Origin: Enhydrobacter aerosaccus
GTDB lineage: Bacteria; Pseudomonadota; Alphaproteobacteria; Reyranellales; Reyranellaceae
Direction of reading: 5' to 3'
Assembly (NCBI RefSeq): GCF_900167455.1
Contig: NZ_FUWJ01000001.1
Location: 992,001-1,056,000, forward strand
Length of the DNA: 64,000 bases
Of the stretch, positions 49,216 through 57,935 are shown piece after piece. Position numbers and translations under genes: made by a program. How positions within the stretch are numbered: position 1 is the first letter of the stretch; each line of letters starts with the position of its first letter. A model generated the notes under the pieces. It saw only the letters and a list, made by a program, of their open reading frames with translations, was not told the origin of the DNA and made no database searches.

Positions 49216-50289
49216 ATGTCAGTTGTCGTTGTGACCGGTTCTTCAGGGCTGATCGGGTCCGAGGCGGTCGCCTTTTTTTGCGAGAAGGGGTTCGACGTCG
49301 TCGGTCTCGACAACGACATGCGGGCCTATTTCTTCGGCGGCGAAGCGAGCACCGCCTGGAATCGCGAGCGCTTGAAGAAGGCCTACCGTAATTTCACTGC
49401 GCATGACGTGGACATCCGGGACTTCGGCGCTGTAAAGGCGCTGTTCGCCCGTCATGGCAAGGCCATCTCGGCGGTGGTGCATACGGCCGCGCAACCGTCC
49501 CATGACTGGGCCGCCCGCGAGCCGCTGACCGACTTTTCGGTCAACGCCACGGGTACGCTGAACCTTCTCGAGGCGACGCGCCTGCACGCGCCCGAGGCGG
49601 CCTTCGTCTTCACGTCGACGAACAAGGTGTATGGCGACCAGCCCAATATCCTGCCGCTGGTCGAACTGGAGACGCGCTGGGAACTTGCCCCTGACCATCG
49701 CTATGCCGCCGACGGCATCGATGAGACCATGAGCATCGACAATACCCTCCACTCGGTCTTCGGGGCGTCCAAGGTCGCCGCCGACGTCATGGTGCAGGAA
49801 TATGGCCGCTATTTCGGTCTGCGTTCCGCCTGCTTCCGGGGCGGTTGCCTGACCGGGCCGCACCATGCCGGAGCGAAGCTGCACGGCTTCCTGGCCTATC
49901 TCGGCAAATGCGCCGTCACCGGCGAGCCCTATACGGTGCTGGGTTACAAGGGCAAGCAGGTGCGCGACAATATCCATTCGGCCGACCTGGTCGACGCCTT
50001 CTGGGCGTTCATCCAGGCGCCGCGCAGCGGCGAGGTCTACAATATGGGGGGAGGGCGCTTCGCCAATTGCTCGATGCTCGAGGCGATCGCCCTGTTCGAG
50101 CGGGCGACCGGCCGGCCCATGAACTGGACCTATTCGGACGACAATCGCACCGGCGACCACATCTGGTGGATCTCCGATACCGGCAAGTTCGAGGAGCATT
50201 ATCCCGCCTGGAAGCGTCGGGTAACACTTGAAGAAACGGTGTCGGAGATCGTCGACGCCGTATCGCAACGTCGGCTGAACGCAGGTTGA
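49216..50289 (+). CDS. NAD-dependent epimerase/dehydratase (CDP-paratose 2-epimerase-like)
   Basis: Second tandem extended SDR (357 aa): cofactor motif [10 protein letters not shown], the typical [17 protein letters not shown] in place of YxxxK (the Tyr is replaced by Phe at the usual position), [14 protein letters not shown], and [15 protein letters not shown]. The motif set fits CDP-paratose 2-epimerases better than that of its neighbour. The apparent Tyr to Phe change, if not an alignment slip, would matter for catalysis. It is followed at once by a GT2 gene. The two proteins differ in length and in most motifs, so they are old paralogues rather than a recent duplication. Confidence 0.83.
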   Translation: MSVVVVTGSSGLIGSEAVAFFCEKGFDVVGLDNDMRAYFFGGEASTAWNRERLKKAYRNFTAHDVDIRDFGAVKALFARHGKAISAVVHTAAQPSHDWAAREPLTDFSVNATGTLNLLEATRLHAPEAAFVFTSTNKVYGDQPNILPLVELETRWELAPDHRYAADGIDETMSIDNTLHSVFGASKVAADVMVQEYGRYFGLRSACFRGGCLTGPHHAGAKLHGFLAYLGKCAVTGEPYTVLGYKGKQVRDNIHSADLVDAFWAFIQAPRSGEVYNMGGGRFANCSMLEAIALFERATGRPMNWTYSDDNRTGDHIWWISDTGKFEEHYPAWKRRVTLEETVSEIVDAVSQRRLNAG

Positions 50290-50300
50290 AGACGAGCCAA

Positions 50301-51293
50301 ATGGGAACTGCGAAACTGCCCCGCGTCGGCGTCGTCATCGCCAACCACAATAACGAATCCTATGTTGCCGATGCGATCGCCTCGGCGGCGCGCCAGACGG
50401 TTCGCAACATCGAGGTCATCGTCGTCGACGACGCATCGACCGACGGTTCCGACAAGATCATTCGCGATACGCTGGCGAGGATGTCGGATCCGCGCTTCCG
50501 GTACGTCCGGCTGGAGAAGAACTGCGGCCAAACGGGCGCGATCCGGCGCGGCGTCGCCGAATTGCGCGCGCCCTTCGTCTGCTTCCTGGATTCGGACGAC
50601 GTCTGGTACGAGAACTTCGTCGAACGCCATCTCGCGGCGCACTTGAATGCCGACTTTCCGGTGGCCTTCACCTACTGCGATTCGCACTTCATCAATGGCG
50701 ATGGCGAACTGCTGGCCGGCACGGCCTGGTGGTTCGAGCTTCCGCCCAATCACGAGCTTCACCGGCCGATCGAACCGGACGCAGCGCCGGCGATCGATGC
50801 CGCATCGGGCCAAGCCCGGTTTCCGGCCAATCCGATGATGACCCTTCACGGTCACTGGACGCCCACCTGGTCGTCCAACAGCACGGCGGCAATGATGTTC
50901 CGGCGGGATATCATCGAACTCGTTCTGCCGGACAATGACGAGCAGCTCCGACTCTATCTGGATTTCTATCTGTCGACGTTCTGCATCCTGATCGTAGGCT
51001 GCATTGCCGTCCATGAGGCGCTCTATGCCTATCGCATGCATGGCAAGAACAAGCATTCCGATGGCCTGATGCTCGGCGGAGCGTCGCAGACGTCGCGCAA
51101 GAACTGGGCCCCCATCAGCGAGAGCGTGTTCAATCTCATCCTGAACGTGATGCTGGAGCGGCGCGACGCGCTGACCGGCGCAATCGGGACGATGCGCTAC
51201 GAGCAGGCAGTGAAGACGCTTCACTTCGCGATGAGTCAGTCCCGACGGCCGCCTTGGCTCGCCAGACTGCTTGCGCTGTTGAACAAGAGGTAG
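50301..51293 (+). CDS. Glycosyltransferase family 2
   Basis: GT-A fold transferase of 330 aa: VGVVIANHNNESYVADAIAS, the nucleotide-binding VIVVDDASTDGSDKII, CGQTGAIRRGV and the acidic FLDSDDVWYENFVE (DxD-like). The C-terminal part (LDFYLSTFCILIVG) may associate with the membrane. The ATG at 50301 is chosen; a TTG at 50286 that overlaps the epimerase stop is the alternative. It probably adds one sugar to the repeat unit made by this locus. AGE isomerase and ManC genes follow on the same strand. Confidence 0.87.
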   Translation: MGTAKLPRVGVVIANHNNESYVADAIASAARQTVRNIEVIVVDDASTDGSDKIIRDTLARMSDPRFRYVRLEKNCGQTGAIRRGVAELRAPFVCFLDSDDVWYENFVERHLAAHLNADFPVAFTYCDSHFINGDGELLAGTAWWFELPPNHELHRPIEPDAAPAIDAASGQARFPANPMMTLHGHWTPTWSSNSTAAMMFRRDIIELVLPDNDEQLRLYLDFYLSTFCILIVGCIAVHEALYAYRMHGKNKHSDGLMLGGASQTSRKNWAPISESVFNLILNVMLERRDALTGAIGTMRYEQAVKTLHFAMSQSRRPPWLARLLALLNKR

Positions 51294-51299
51294 GCGATC

Positions 51300-52454
51300 G
51301 TGCAGGGCCTCGAGGAGAGCAGCGCCGTCCTGAGAGCTTGGGCCGTCGACCAGGCCCTGCCGCTCTGGGCAACCGCCGGCTTTGACCCCAAGACGGGACG
51401 GTTTCGGGAAGCGCTCGACCTTGATGGCGTGCCGCTTCTCGATGTCCCGACGCGATTGATCGTTCAGAGCCGGCAGATCTTCTCTTACGCCTTGGCTGCC
51501 GAGAGGAAGTGGTTCTCCGGCGCGGTCGAGATCGTCGAGCGGGCGTATGAAGCTCTGGTCCGCGATTATTACCGACCCGATGGAAAAGCAGGGTGGGTCT
51601 ATTCGGTCCATGCCGATGGCCGGATCGGCGATGCCAGGCGTGATCTCTACAGTCACGCCTTCGCGCTTCTGGCCATCAGCTCCTACATCAGGGCAACAGG
51701 CCGTCGCGAGGCGTTGGCCCTTGCGGACGAGACGCTGGCCTTCATCGACCGCGACATGCATGCGCCGAACTCGGGCGGCTATATCGAGGCCCTCCCTCAG
51801 GCGGAGGGACCGCGGCGGCAGAATCCGCACATGCATCTGTTCGAGGCCTTCCTGTCGCTATGGTCCGTCACGCGCGAGGGCCGTTTCCTGGCGCGGGCCG
51901 GAGAGATGTTCGCGCTCTTCAGTTCGCGGTTTTTCCGCGCTTCTTCCGGCACTCTGGGCGAGTATTTCGACAACGCGCTCCACCCTGCCGCCGGCGCGGC
52001 TGGCGACATCGTCGAGCCCGGGCACCACAGCGAATGGGTCTGGCTCCTGCGCTGGTTCGAGCACGAGACCGGCCGTTTCGTTCAGCCCTATATCGATCGT
52101 CTCTATGCGCATGCCGCGCGCCATGGATATGATTCTGCCGGCCTGATGGTCGACGAAGTGCTGATCGACGGCACGCACCGACTGCCCTCACATCGCACCT
52201 GGCCGATGACCGAGGCGATCAAGGCCAATGTCGCCGAAGCCAGGGCAGGCCGTGTCGCGGCGGCCGATAAGGCGGGCGAGCTTGCCACGCTCCTGTTCGA
52301 GCGATTCTTCAAGCCAGCACATCCCGGCGGCTGGATGGATCGGCTCGACGCCAACGGCGGACCGGCGGCAAGCACGATGCCGAGCAGTACTCTTTACCAT
52401 GTGCTTTGTGCGGTCGATGAGCTCGATCGCTTTGTTGTCGCGCCAAGCACCTGA
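51300..52454 (+). CDS. AGE family epimerase/isomerase (mannose isomerase-like)
   Basis: Protein of 384 aa with an (alpha/alpha)6 barrel of the N-acylglucosamine 2-epimerase family. It shows QSRQIFSYALAAERKW, HAFALLAISSYIRATGR, NPHMHLFEAFLSLW and GHHSEWVWLLRWFEH, which hold the conserved His and Glu/Arg of the active site. The start is a GTG seven bases after the GT2 stop. Next comes a bifunctional GDP-mannose-forming enzyme, so this gene may supply mannose or mannose 6-phosphate to it. The exact reaction is uncertain. Confidence 0.83.
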   Translation: MQGLEESSAVLRAWAVDQALPLWATAGFDPKTGRFREALDLDGVPLLDVPTRLIVQSRQIFSYALAAERKWFSGAVEIVERAYEALVRDYYRPDGKAGWVYSVHADGRIGDARRDLYSHAFALLAISSYIRATGRREALALADETLAFIDRDMHAPNSGGYIEALPQAEGPRRQNPHMHLFEAFLSLWSVTREGRFLARAGEMFALFSSRFFRASSGTLGEYFDNALHPAAGAAGDIVEPGHHSEWVWLLRWFEHETGRFVQPYIDRLYAHAARHGYDSAGLMVDEVLIDGTHRLPSHRTWPMTEAIKANVAEARAGRVAAADKAGELATLLFERFFKPAHPGGWMDRLDANGGPAASTMPSSTLYHVLCAVDELDRFVVAPST

Positions 52455-52481
52455 CACGCGACCTTTCGAAATGGTTTTGTC

Positions 52482-53903
52482 ATGACCGCATTGATCACGC
52501 CCATCATCTTGGTCGGGGGCTCGGGCAAGCGCCTGTGGCCTCTGTCACGCGAGAGCATGCCCAAGCAGTTCGTGCCCCTGCTCGGCGAGCGCTCGACCTT
52601 CCAGCAGACGCTGCTGCGCGTGGGAGACAAGTCCCTATTTGGCCGGCCGGTCATTGCGACCAACGAAAATTACCGATTCATGGCCGAGCAGCAGGCGCGC
52701 GAGCTGGGTATCGAGATCGACCTGCTGATCGAGCCGTCACGTCGCGACTCGGGACCCGCGATCGGAGCCGCTGCGGCCTATGCCAAGAGCCTGGGCACGG
52801 AGGCCGTGCTGGCCCTTGCCTCCGACCATCTGATCATCGGCGAGGAAGAGTTCCGGGCTGGGTGCCGCGACGGACTGGCGGCGGTGCGCCAGGGCGGCAT
52901 CGTCACGTTCGGCATACCGCCGACCGAACCCAAGACCGATTACGGATATATCCGGCTCGGCAGCGAGAAGATCGGTGACGTCAGGAAGGTCGCCGCCTTC
53001 GTGGAGAAGCCCGACGCACAGACGGCGCTGCGGTACATCTCGGAAGGGCTGCTGTGGAACAGCGGCAATTTCCTGTTCTCGCCGGCTTTGCTCCTGGCTG
53101 AGATGGCGCGCTTCGAGCCGGCCATGGCGACCGCCGTGGAAGAGGCTGTCGCCAAGGCGAGGAGGGACGGCGCGACGGTGTTTCTGAACGCCGACGCATT
53201 CGCCCAGGCGCCAGCGAAGTCGATCGATTACGCGGTCATGGAGCGGACGGACAAGTGCTGGGTCGTCCCGGCTCGGTTCAGCTGGTCCGATCTCGGCACC
53301 TGGGGGGCGATGCTGGATGTCGGCACCGCCGATAGCGCCGGGAACGTCACGGAAGGGCCGGTCGAGCTCGATCAGGTCCGGAATTCCTATGTCCGCTCCG
53401 ATGGCCCGCTCACGGCCGTGATCGGCGTCGAGAACCTGGTCGTGGTGGCGATGCATGACGCCGTTCTCGTCGGGCATCACGACGACCTGCCGCGGCTGAA
53501 GGACGTCGTCCAGCGCATGTCGGATCGCAACCACAAGGCGGCAACCGAATATGCGCGCATGCATCGATCCTGGGGCAGCGCCGAGGATATCGGGCGCGGA
53601 CTGCATTTCCGGGTGCGACGGCTGACCATGAAGGCCGGCGAGCGGCTGGTCCTGCAAAGCCACAGACGACGCGACAAGCATTGGTTCGTGGTCAACGGCG
53701 TCGGCGAGGTACTGCTCGATGGCAAGACGCGCACCCTTGCCGTGAATGACTCGATTCTGATCCCACGGAACGGCATCCACAGCTTGCGCAACCCGGGATC
53801 GGAGATGCTGGAGTTCATCGAGATCCAGACGGGCGAACACCTCGACGAGGAGGACTTCGTCCGCCACGAGGACAGCCTGCAGCGTCCTCAGGCGGCCGTG
53901 TAA
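52482..53903 (+). CDS. manC: Mannose-1-phosphate guanylyltransferase / mannose-6-phosphate isomerase (ManC type)
   Basis: Bifunctional enzyme of 473 aa that makes GDP-mannose. The N-terminal nucleotidyltransferase has ILVGGSGKRLWPLSRESMPK, ALASDHLI and the FVEKPD motif. The C-terminal cupin-type isomerase has ERLVLQSHRRRDKHWFVVNG and NDSILIPRNGIHSL. It supplies GDP-mannose to the GDP-mannose 4,6-dehydratase-like protein at 56799 and to mannosyltransferases. It is the last gene of the plus-strand block. The end overlaps the opposite-strand GT2 gene by 16 bases. Confidence 0.93.
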   Translation: MTALITPIILVGGSGKRLWPLSRESMPKQFVPLLGERSTFQQTLLRVGDKSLFGRPVIATNENYRFMAEQQARELGIEIDLLIEPSRRDSGPAIGAAAAYAKSLGTEAVLALASDHLIIGEEEFRAGCRDGLAAVRQGGIVTFGIPPTEPKTDYGYIRLGSEKIGDVRKVAAFVEKPDAQTALRYISEGLLWNSGNFLFSPALLLAEMARFEPAMATAVEEAVAKARRDGATVFLNADAFAQAPAKSIDYAVMERTDKCWVVPARFSWSDLGTWGAMLDVGTADSAGNVTEGPVELDQVRNSYVRSDGPLTAVIGVENLVVVAMHDAVLVGHHDDLPRLKDVVQRMSDRNHKAATEYARMHRSWGSAEDIGRGLHFRVRRLTMKAGERLVLQSHRRRDKHWFVVNGVGEVLLDGKTRTLAVNDSILIPRNGIHSLRNPGSEMLEFIEIQTGEHLDEEDFVRHEDSLQRPQAAV

Positions 53904-55210
53904 CCGACCCGCTCTTCGGGCGGGACCGGCGGGATCAACCCGACAAGCCGGGCCGCGGCGCGCCAGGTCTCCGATGCTTCCTGGAAGCGTCCTTCGCTTT
54001 CGTACCCTTGGGCAAGCCGGGCATACATCCGGGCCTTCATCTCTGGGGGAGGGGGAGGCGGCAGCACGATAGCTGGACCGGCCGGCGCAGCGTCGCGGCG
54101 GCCAAGAGCCGTCATCAGCGCTTCCCGAGAGGAAGGGGCATCGGTGGACGGGGAGAAGCGAGCCGCGACGAGCGCGGCCTGGAAACGCTCGCTCCACTGC
54201 TGCAGCCGCGGCTGTCCCACCAGCTTTTTCACGGACGACGGTGTGCGCTGCAGGAGGTCGGTCCAGGCAGCTCTGGCCGTTCGGCGATAGACGTAGGCTT
54301 CGTCGTAGGGGAAGCCGTCGAGGTCGACCGGCGGAAACCGGCCGGCAACATCCTTGGCAATTTCGAAGAGCGCCTGCGCCAGTTCGGGACGGCCTACTGC
54401 CAGCGCGTGATTGATGAACGCGCGAGCATGGCCCCAGATGGAAAGCGCCCGCAGCATCGGATCGCCGCCCACCAGATTCGAGCTGGTGCAGATCGTGGCA
54501 ATGAGTTCGAGACGCCCCCTGAAATGCACTGTCGCATCGCGCGGGTTGCTGCTGCTCTGACCGGCGTGCGAAGCGTATTTGGCAAAGGTCTCGGGCACGT
54601 ACATCACGCGGGCGCGCGCTGCCAGTCGACACCAGAGTTCGAACTCGATGCAGTCCATGCCCCAGGTCTCCGCCTGGAGACCGGCATCGATCAGCGCCTG
54701 GCGACGAAAGAAGCTGGAGACGAAATAGGGAGTATAATCGCACGATAGATAGTCGAGGAAGTTGAAGGGACCACTCTTCCAGAATCCGGTCTGCTTGCCG
54801 GCAAGATCCGTCAGGATCGCATCGCCGGTGATGGCACCGGCATCAGGGCTTTTCTGCAACAAGGCGACGGCTCGTTCCACCGCATCGGGCAGAAGCTCCT
54901 CGTCAGCGAGGCAGGAGCCGATGAACTCGCCATTGCAGCGTTTGAGTGCCCGCCACAAACCTTCGCTCGGTCCGTTGTCGGGCTCCGATACGAGCTGCAC
55001 GCGCTCGCCGTACTGCCGAAGGATGTCCAGCGTGCCGTCGGTCGATACGCCGTCCTGGACGATGAACTCGATGTTTGGATAGGTCTGGGCGCGTATGCTC
55101 TCGAGGGCGCGCCGGATAGAAGGCGCGCCATTGCGCACAAACATGAAAAGAGAGACGAGAGGGCTCTCGCCGGATTTCGCGTGGGCTTTTCCGGCGGAGG
55201 CTCCTGTCAC
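53888..55210 (-). CDS. Glycosyltransferase family 2 with TPR-like C-terminus
   Basis: Protein of 440 aa. The GT2 domain shows LVSLFMFVRNGAPSIRRAL, FIVQDGVSTDGTLDIL and the acidic SCLADEELLPDA. After residue 240 the protein becomes helical and ends with a TPR-like RMYARLAQGYESEGRFQEAS, preceded by a run of seven prolines (PPPPPPP). The GTG at 55210 overlaps the previous stop as GTGA and has AAGG six bases before it; the ATG at 55258 would overlap the upstream gene by 52 bases. Its GT2 half resembles the GT2 half of the fusion at 57936, so the two are probably paralogues. Confidence 0.82.
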   Translation of the reverse strand: MTGASAGKAHAKSGESPLVSLFMFVRNGAPSIRRALESIRAQTYPNIEFIVQDGVSTDGTLDILRQYGERVQLVSEPDNGPSEGLWRALKRCNGEFIGSCLADEELLPDAVERAVALLQKSPDAGAITGDAILTDLAGKQTGFWKSGPFNFLDYLSCDYTPYFVSSFFRRQALIDAGLQAETWGMDCIEFELWCRLAARARVMYVPETFAKYASHAGQSSSNPRDATVHFRGRLELIATICTSSNLVGGDPMLRALSIWGHARAFINHALAVGRPELAQALFEIAKDVAGRFPPVDLDGFPYDEAYVYRRTARAAWTDLLQRTPSSVKKLVGQPRLQQWSERFQAALVAARFSPSTDAPSSREALMTALGRRDAAPAGPAIVLPPPPPPEMKARMYARLAQGYESEGRFQEASETWRAAARLVGLIPPVPPEERVGYTAA

Positions 55211-55716
55211 TGCGCGCCTTGATCCCGCTGGGAAACGATCGGGCTCTGGATCGGCCACCAGATTTTCAAGGTCGGATCATTCCAGTGGATCGTGAATTGC
55301 GAGGCGCGATCGTATTCCGAGGTCTGCTTGTAATGGAAGATCGCGCGCTCGCTCATGACGACGTGACCGTTGCCGAACTTGGGAGGAACGAGAACCTGCA
55401 GGCGATTCGTGTCCGAGAGGGTGAACGAGGTCCACTGCCGATACTGGGCTGAATCCGGGTCGTTGTTCACGACCACGAAGTAGAAGGAGCCGTGCAGGCA
55501 GGAAATCAGTTTCCAGGTCTTGTTGTCGCCGTGAATGCCGCGCAGGACATGGCGATAGGACACGGAAATGTCGTCCTGGATGAACTCGATCGGGATGCCG
55601 GACGAGTAGTAGATGTTCTTGTTGTAGGTCTCGACGTAGTGACCCCGAAAATCCTCGAAGATTGTCGGCGGCTTGATCAGCAGCACCGAGTCCAGCTTGG
55701 TCGGAAAGACTTCCAT
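55207..55716 (-). CDS. dTDP-4-dehydrorhamnose 3,5-epimerase-like protein (RmlC family)
   Basis: Cupin-fold protein of 169 aa: a DFRGHYVETYNKN start, RHVLRGIHGDNKTWKL (catalytic His region) and VPPKFGNGHVV. The tail IHWNDPTLKIWW with PILS-like PIQSPIVS ends the RmlC core. The family epimerises C3 and/or C5 of a nucleotide 4-keto-6-deoxy sugar. No rmlA, rmlB or rmlD lies in the window. Here it may act on the keto sugar made by the GDP-mannose 4,6-dehydratase-like enzyme. It lies between the GHMP kinase and the GT2 gene on the same strand. Confidence 0.83.
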   Translation of the reverse strand: MEVFPTKLDSVLLIKPPTIFEDFRGHYVETYNKNIYYSSGIPIEFIQDDISVSYRHVLRGIHGDNKTWKLISCLHGSFYFVVVNNDPDSAQYRQWTSFTLSDTNRLQVLVPPKFGNGHVVMSERAIFHYKQTSEYDRASQFTIHWNDPTLKIWWPIQSPIVSQRDQGAQ

Positions 55717-55755
55717 CCTGTTCTCCCGTTCGGCCCGAGGGCCGTCCCCTGCCTT

Positions 55756-56742
55756 CTATTCCTGACGATAGATGATCGTCGATCCGGTGAAGTCGGCCCG
55801 CACCGGCACGCTGATGAGATGAGACAGCGCCTCGCGCACCTGCCGCCGCCGCTCGACGGGAACGACGAAGACCATGAAGCCGGCTCCGCCGGCTCCCAGC
55901 AGCTTGCCGCCCAGCGCTCCCGCGCGCATGGCGTCGTCATAGATCCGGTCGATGGTCGATGTGCTGATGGCGCTGGTCAGCGATCGCTTGAGTTCCCAGC
56001 TCTCGTGCAGAAGTCGCCCGAATGAATCGAAGTCGCTGCTGCGGAGAAGATTCACAGCCTCCGGAACCATCGCCTGCATCTTCTTGAGCGACGCGACGCG
56101 GGCATCGAAATTGTCGATGAGCTGCTTCGACAGCGTGCTCGAGAGCCGGCTGGTGCCGGTGTAGACCACCACCAGACGGCGCTCGAATTCCTCGCGCTGA
56201 TCCTCGGCAAGATCGATCGGTTCGACGGCGAATCCGCCATCGGACTTGAACTGGATGACATTGAAGCCGCCATAGGCACTGGCGATCTGATCCTGGCAGC
56301 CGACGGCTTCCTTCAGCCGGTTCTGCTCGAGATCGATGGCGGCTTCCGCCAGAGCGTGTTTGTCGATGGTGCTGCCGCGCATGGCATGCAGCACATTGAT
56401 CAGTCCGACGGCGAAGGCAGAGCTGGATCCGATTCCCGATCGCGCCGGCAGGTCGCCCTGGTGATGGAGTTCCACTCCCTCGTCGTCGTCGAAACTGACA
56501 GCCTGCAGGCCTTCGCGGACCGCCGGATGAAGAATCTCGGAGATCGCCCCGACCGTTTCGATATGCGACCAGACGATCCGGTGCTTGATACCGAAAAACG
56601 GGGGCAGGTGGCGACCGGTAATGTAGCAATACTTGTTGATTGCCATGGAGAGCACGGCGCCGCCGTGGGTCTTGTACCAGCCAGGATAGTCGGTACCGCC
56701 ACCGAAAAACGAGATTCGGTACGGCGTCCGAGAGATCGCCAT
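55756..56742 (-). CDS. GHMP family sugar kinase (D-glycero-D-manno-heptose 7-phosphate kinase-like)
   Basis: ATP-dependent kinase of 328 aa: N-terminal RTPYRISFFGGGTDYPGW, the phosphate loop PARSGIGSSSAFAVGLINVL, and the C-terminal LGGKLLGAGGAGFMVFVV. The opening matches heptose 7-phosphate kinases (HddA) found in O-antigen and capsule clusters; fucokinase-type kinases look alike. The start at 56742 (MAIS) is used, with an ATG at 56748 just before it. No gmhA, gmhB or hddC gene is in view. It suggests a heptose or fucose-like sugar in the product. Confidence 0.85.
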   Translation of the reverse strand: MAISRTPYRISFFGGGTDYPGWYKTHGGAVLSMAINKYCYITGRHLPPFFGIKHRIVWSHIETVGAISEILHPAVREGLQAVSFDDDEGVELHHQGDLPARSGIGSSSAFAVGLINVLHAMRGSTIDKHALAEAAIDLEQNRLKEAVGCQDQIASAYGGFNVIQFKSDGGFAVEPIDLAEDQREEFERRLVVVYTGTSRLSSTLSKQLIDNFDARVASLKKMQAMVPEAVNLLRSSDFDSFGRLLHESWELKRSLTSAISTSTIDRIYDDAMRAGALGGKLLGAGGAGFMVFVVPVERRRQVREALSHLISVPVRADFTGSTIIYRQE

Positions 56743-56798
56743 TAACATCGTATGAGATAATCCTATTGGAATGCCGGCCTCAAGGGGAAGCTCTGACG

Positions 56799-57818
56799 CT
56801 AGCGCGTCAGGAAGCGATTACCTTCGGTTTGAACCCGGCCCCTCCAGTAGTCGAGCAGGTCGCGCAGCGTCTGCTCGTAGGGGATTTCCGGCTTCCAGCC
56901 CGTGTGGGCCTCGAACTTCGCGGTGTTCGGGACCTGCAGGTCGGCATCGATGGGGCGCAGCCTGTCCGGATCGACCTCGATCCGGATATCGGACTTGCGC
57001 GGAGAAAAGGACAGGAGGGTGTCGAGAATCGCGCCGACCGTGCAGGAGTGCCTGCCGCCGATATTGTAGTAGGCGCCGACGATCGGATTGACGGTCACGA
57101 GCATGAAATAGGCCCGCACGGCATCGCGCACATCGGCGACTGTCCGCAGCGATTGCAGATTGCCAACCTTCACCACCGGCGGAATGAGATCGCGCTCGAT
57201 CATGGCGATCTGTTTGGCAAAGGTCGATTCGGCAAAGACGTCACCGCGACGTGGCCCGGTATGGGTGAACATTCGCGTCGTCATGACGGTCATGCCGTAG
57301 GCCTCGGCATAGAAACGGCCCACCAGATCGGTGCCGACCTTCGAGATCGCGTAGGGAGAGGCCGGGTGGAAGGTGCACTCCTCGTCGATTGGTAGCTTCT
57401 CCTTCGGGACGCGGCCGAAGACTTCGGACGAGGCGCAGACATGGATCACGGCCTTGGGACTGGTCTGCCGCAGGGCATCCAGGACGCGCACCGTCCCCTG
57501 GATGTTCGTGTCCATCGTGTCCAGAGGTGCGTCGAAGCTGGTTCTCGGAAAGCTCTGTGCCGCGAGGTGGAAGACGTAATCCGGCCGGGCCTGGGCGACC
57601 GCCGTCTGGATCGAGATGGTGTCCCGCAGGTCGCCATACAGCAGGAACACGCGATCGCGCGCATTGATGCGACTGACCAGGTTGCTGAGATTGTCGAGCG
57701 GACTGCGCCAGCGGCAAAGGCCGTAGATGTCCCAATCGGTATTGGCGATCAGGTATTCTGCGAGGTGAGACCCGACCATGCCGGTGATGCCGGTAATGAA
57801 GACCCGCTTGGCCGTCAT
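56799..57818 (-). CDS. GDP-mannose 4,6-dehydratase-like protein
   Basis: Extended SDR of 339 aa: TGITGMVGSHLAEYL binds NAD(P), YGDLRD follows, and HLAAQSFPRTSF fits the GMD/GDP-rhamnose pathway pattern. The catalytic triad region has SSEVFG and YAISKVGTD (Tyr-x-x-x-Lys). Later come TGPRRGDVFAEST and RTVADVRDAVRAYF. It should turn GDP-mannose, made by ManC, into GDP-4-keto-6-deoxymannose. It may instead be a related 4-reductase. It begins the minus-strand run that also contains the GHMP kinase and the RmlC-like gene. Confidence 0.87.
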   Translation of the reverse strand: MTAKRVFITGITGMVGSHLAEYLIANTDWDIYGLCRWRSPLDNLSNLVSRINARDRVFLLYGDLRDTISIQTAVAQARPDYVFHLAAQSFPRTSFDAPLDTMDTNIQGTVRVLDALRQTSPKAVIHVCASSEVFGRVPKEKLPIDEECTFHPASPYAISKVGTDLVGRFYAEAYGMTVMTTRMFTHTGPRRGDVFAESTFAKQIAMIERDLIPPVVKVGNLQSLRTVADVRDAVRAYFMLVTVNPIVGAYYNIGGRHSCTVGAILDTLLSFSPRKSDIRIEVDPDRLRPIDADLQVPNTAKFEAHTGWKPEIPYEQTLRDLLDYWRGRVQTEGNRFLTR

Positions 57819-57935
57819 GTTCGTGTCGTCCTCGCTGTTCGAATTTCGATAGTATCCGCCTCAAATCGGCGGCGATGCGCTAACACAGCCAACGCCTTGC
57901 CGCCAGCCCGACCTTGAGGTCGATTGCCCTCAAAA

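Noticed and set aside
52737..54743. 668-codon minus frame across manC and the GT2 gene
   Set aside because: It is a shadow of two well-supported genes on both strands, with no domain and Arg/Pro/Gly-rich composition.
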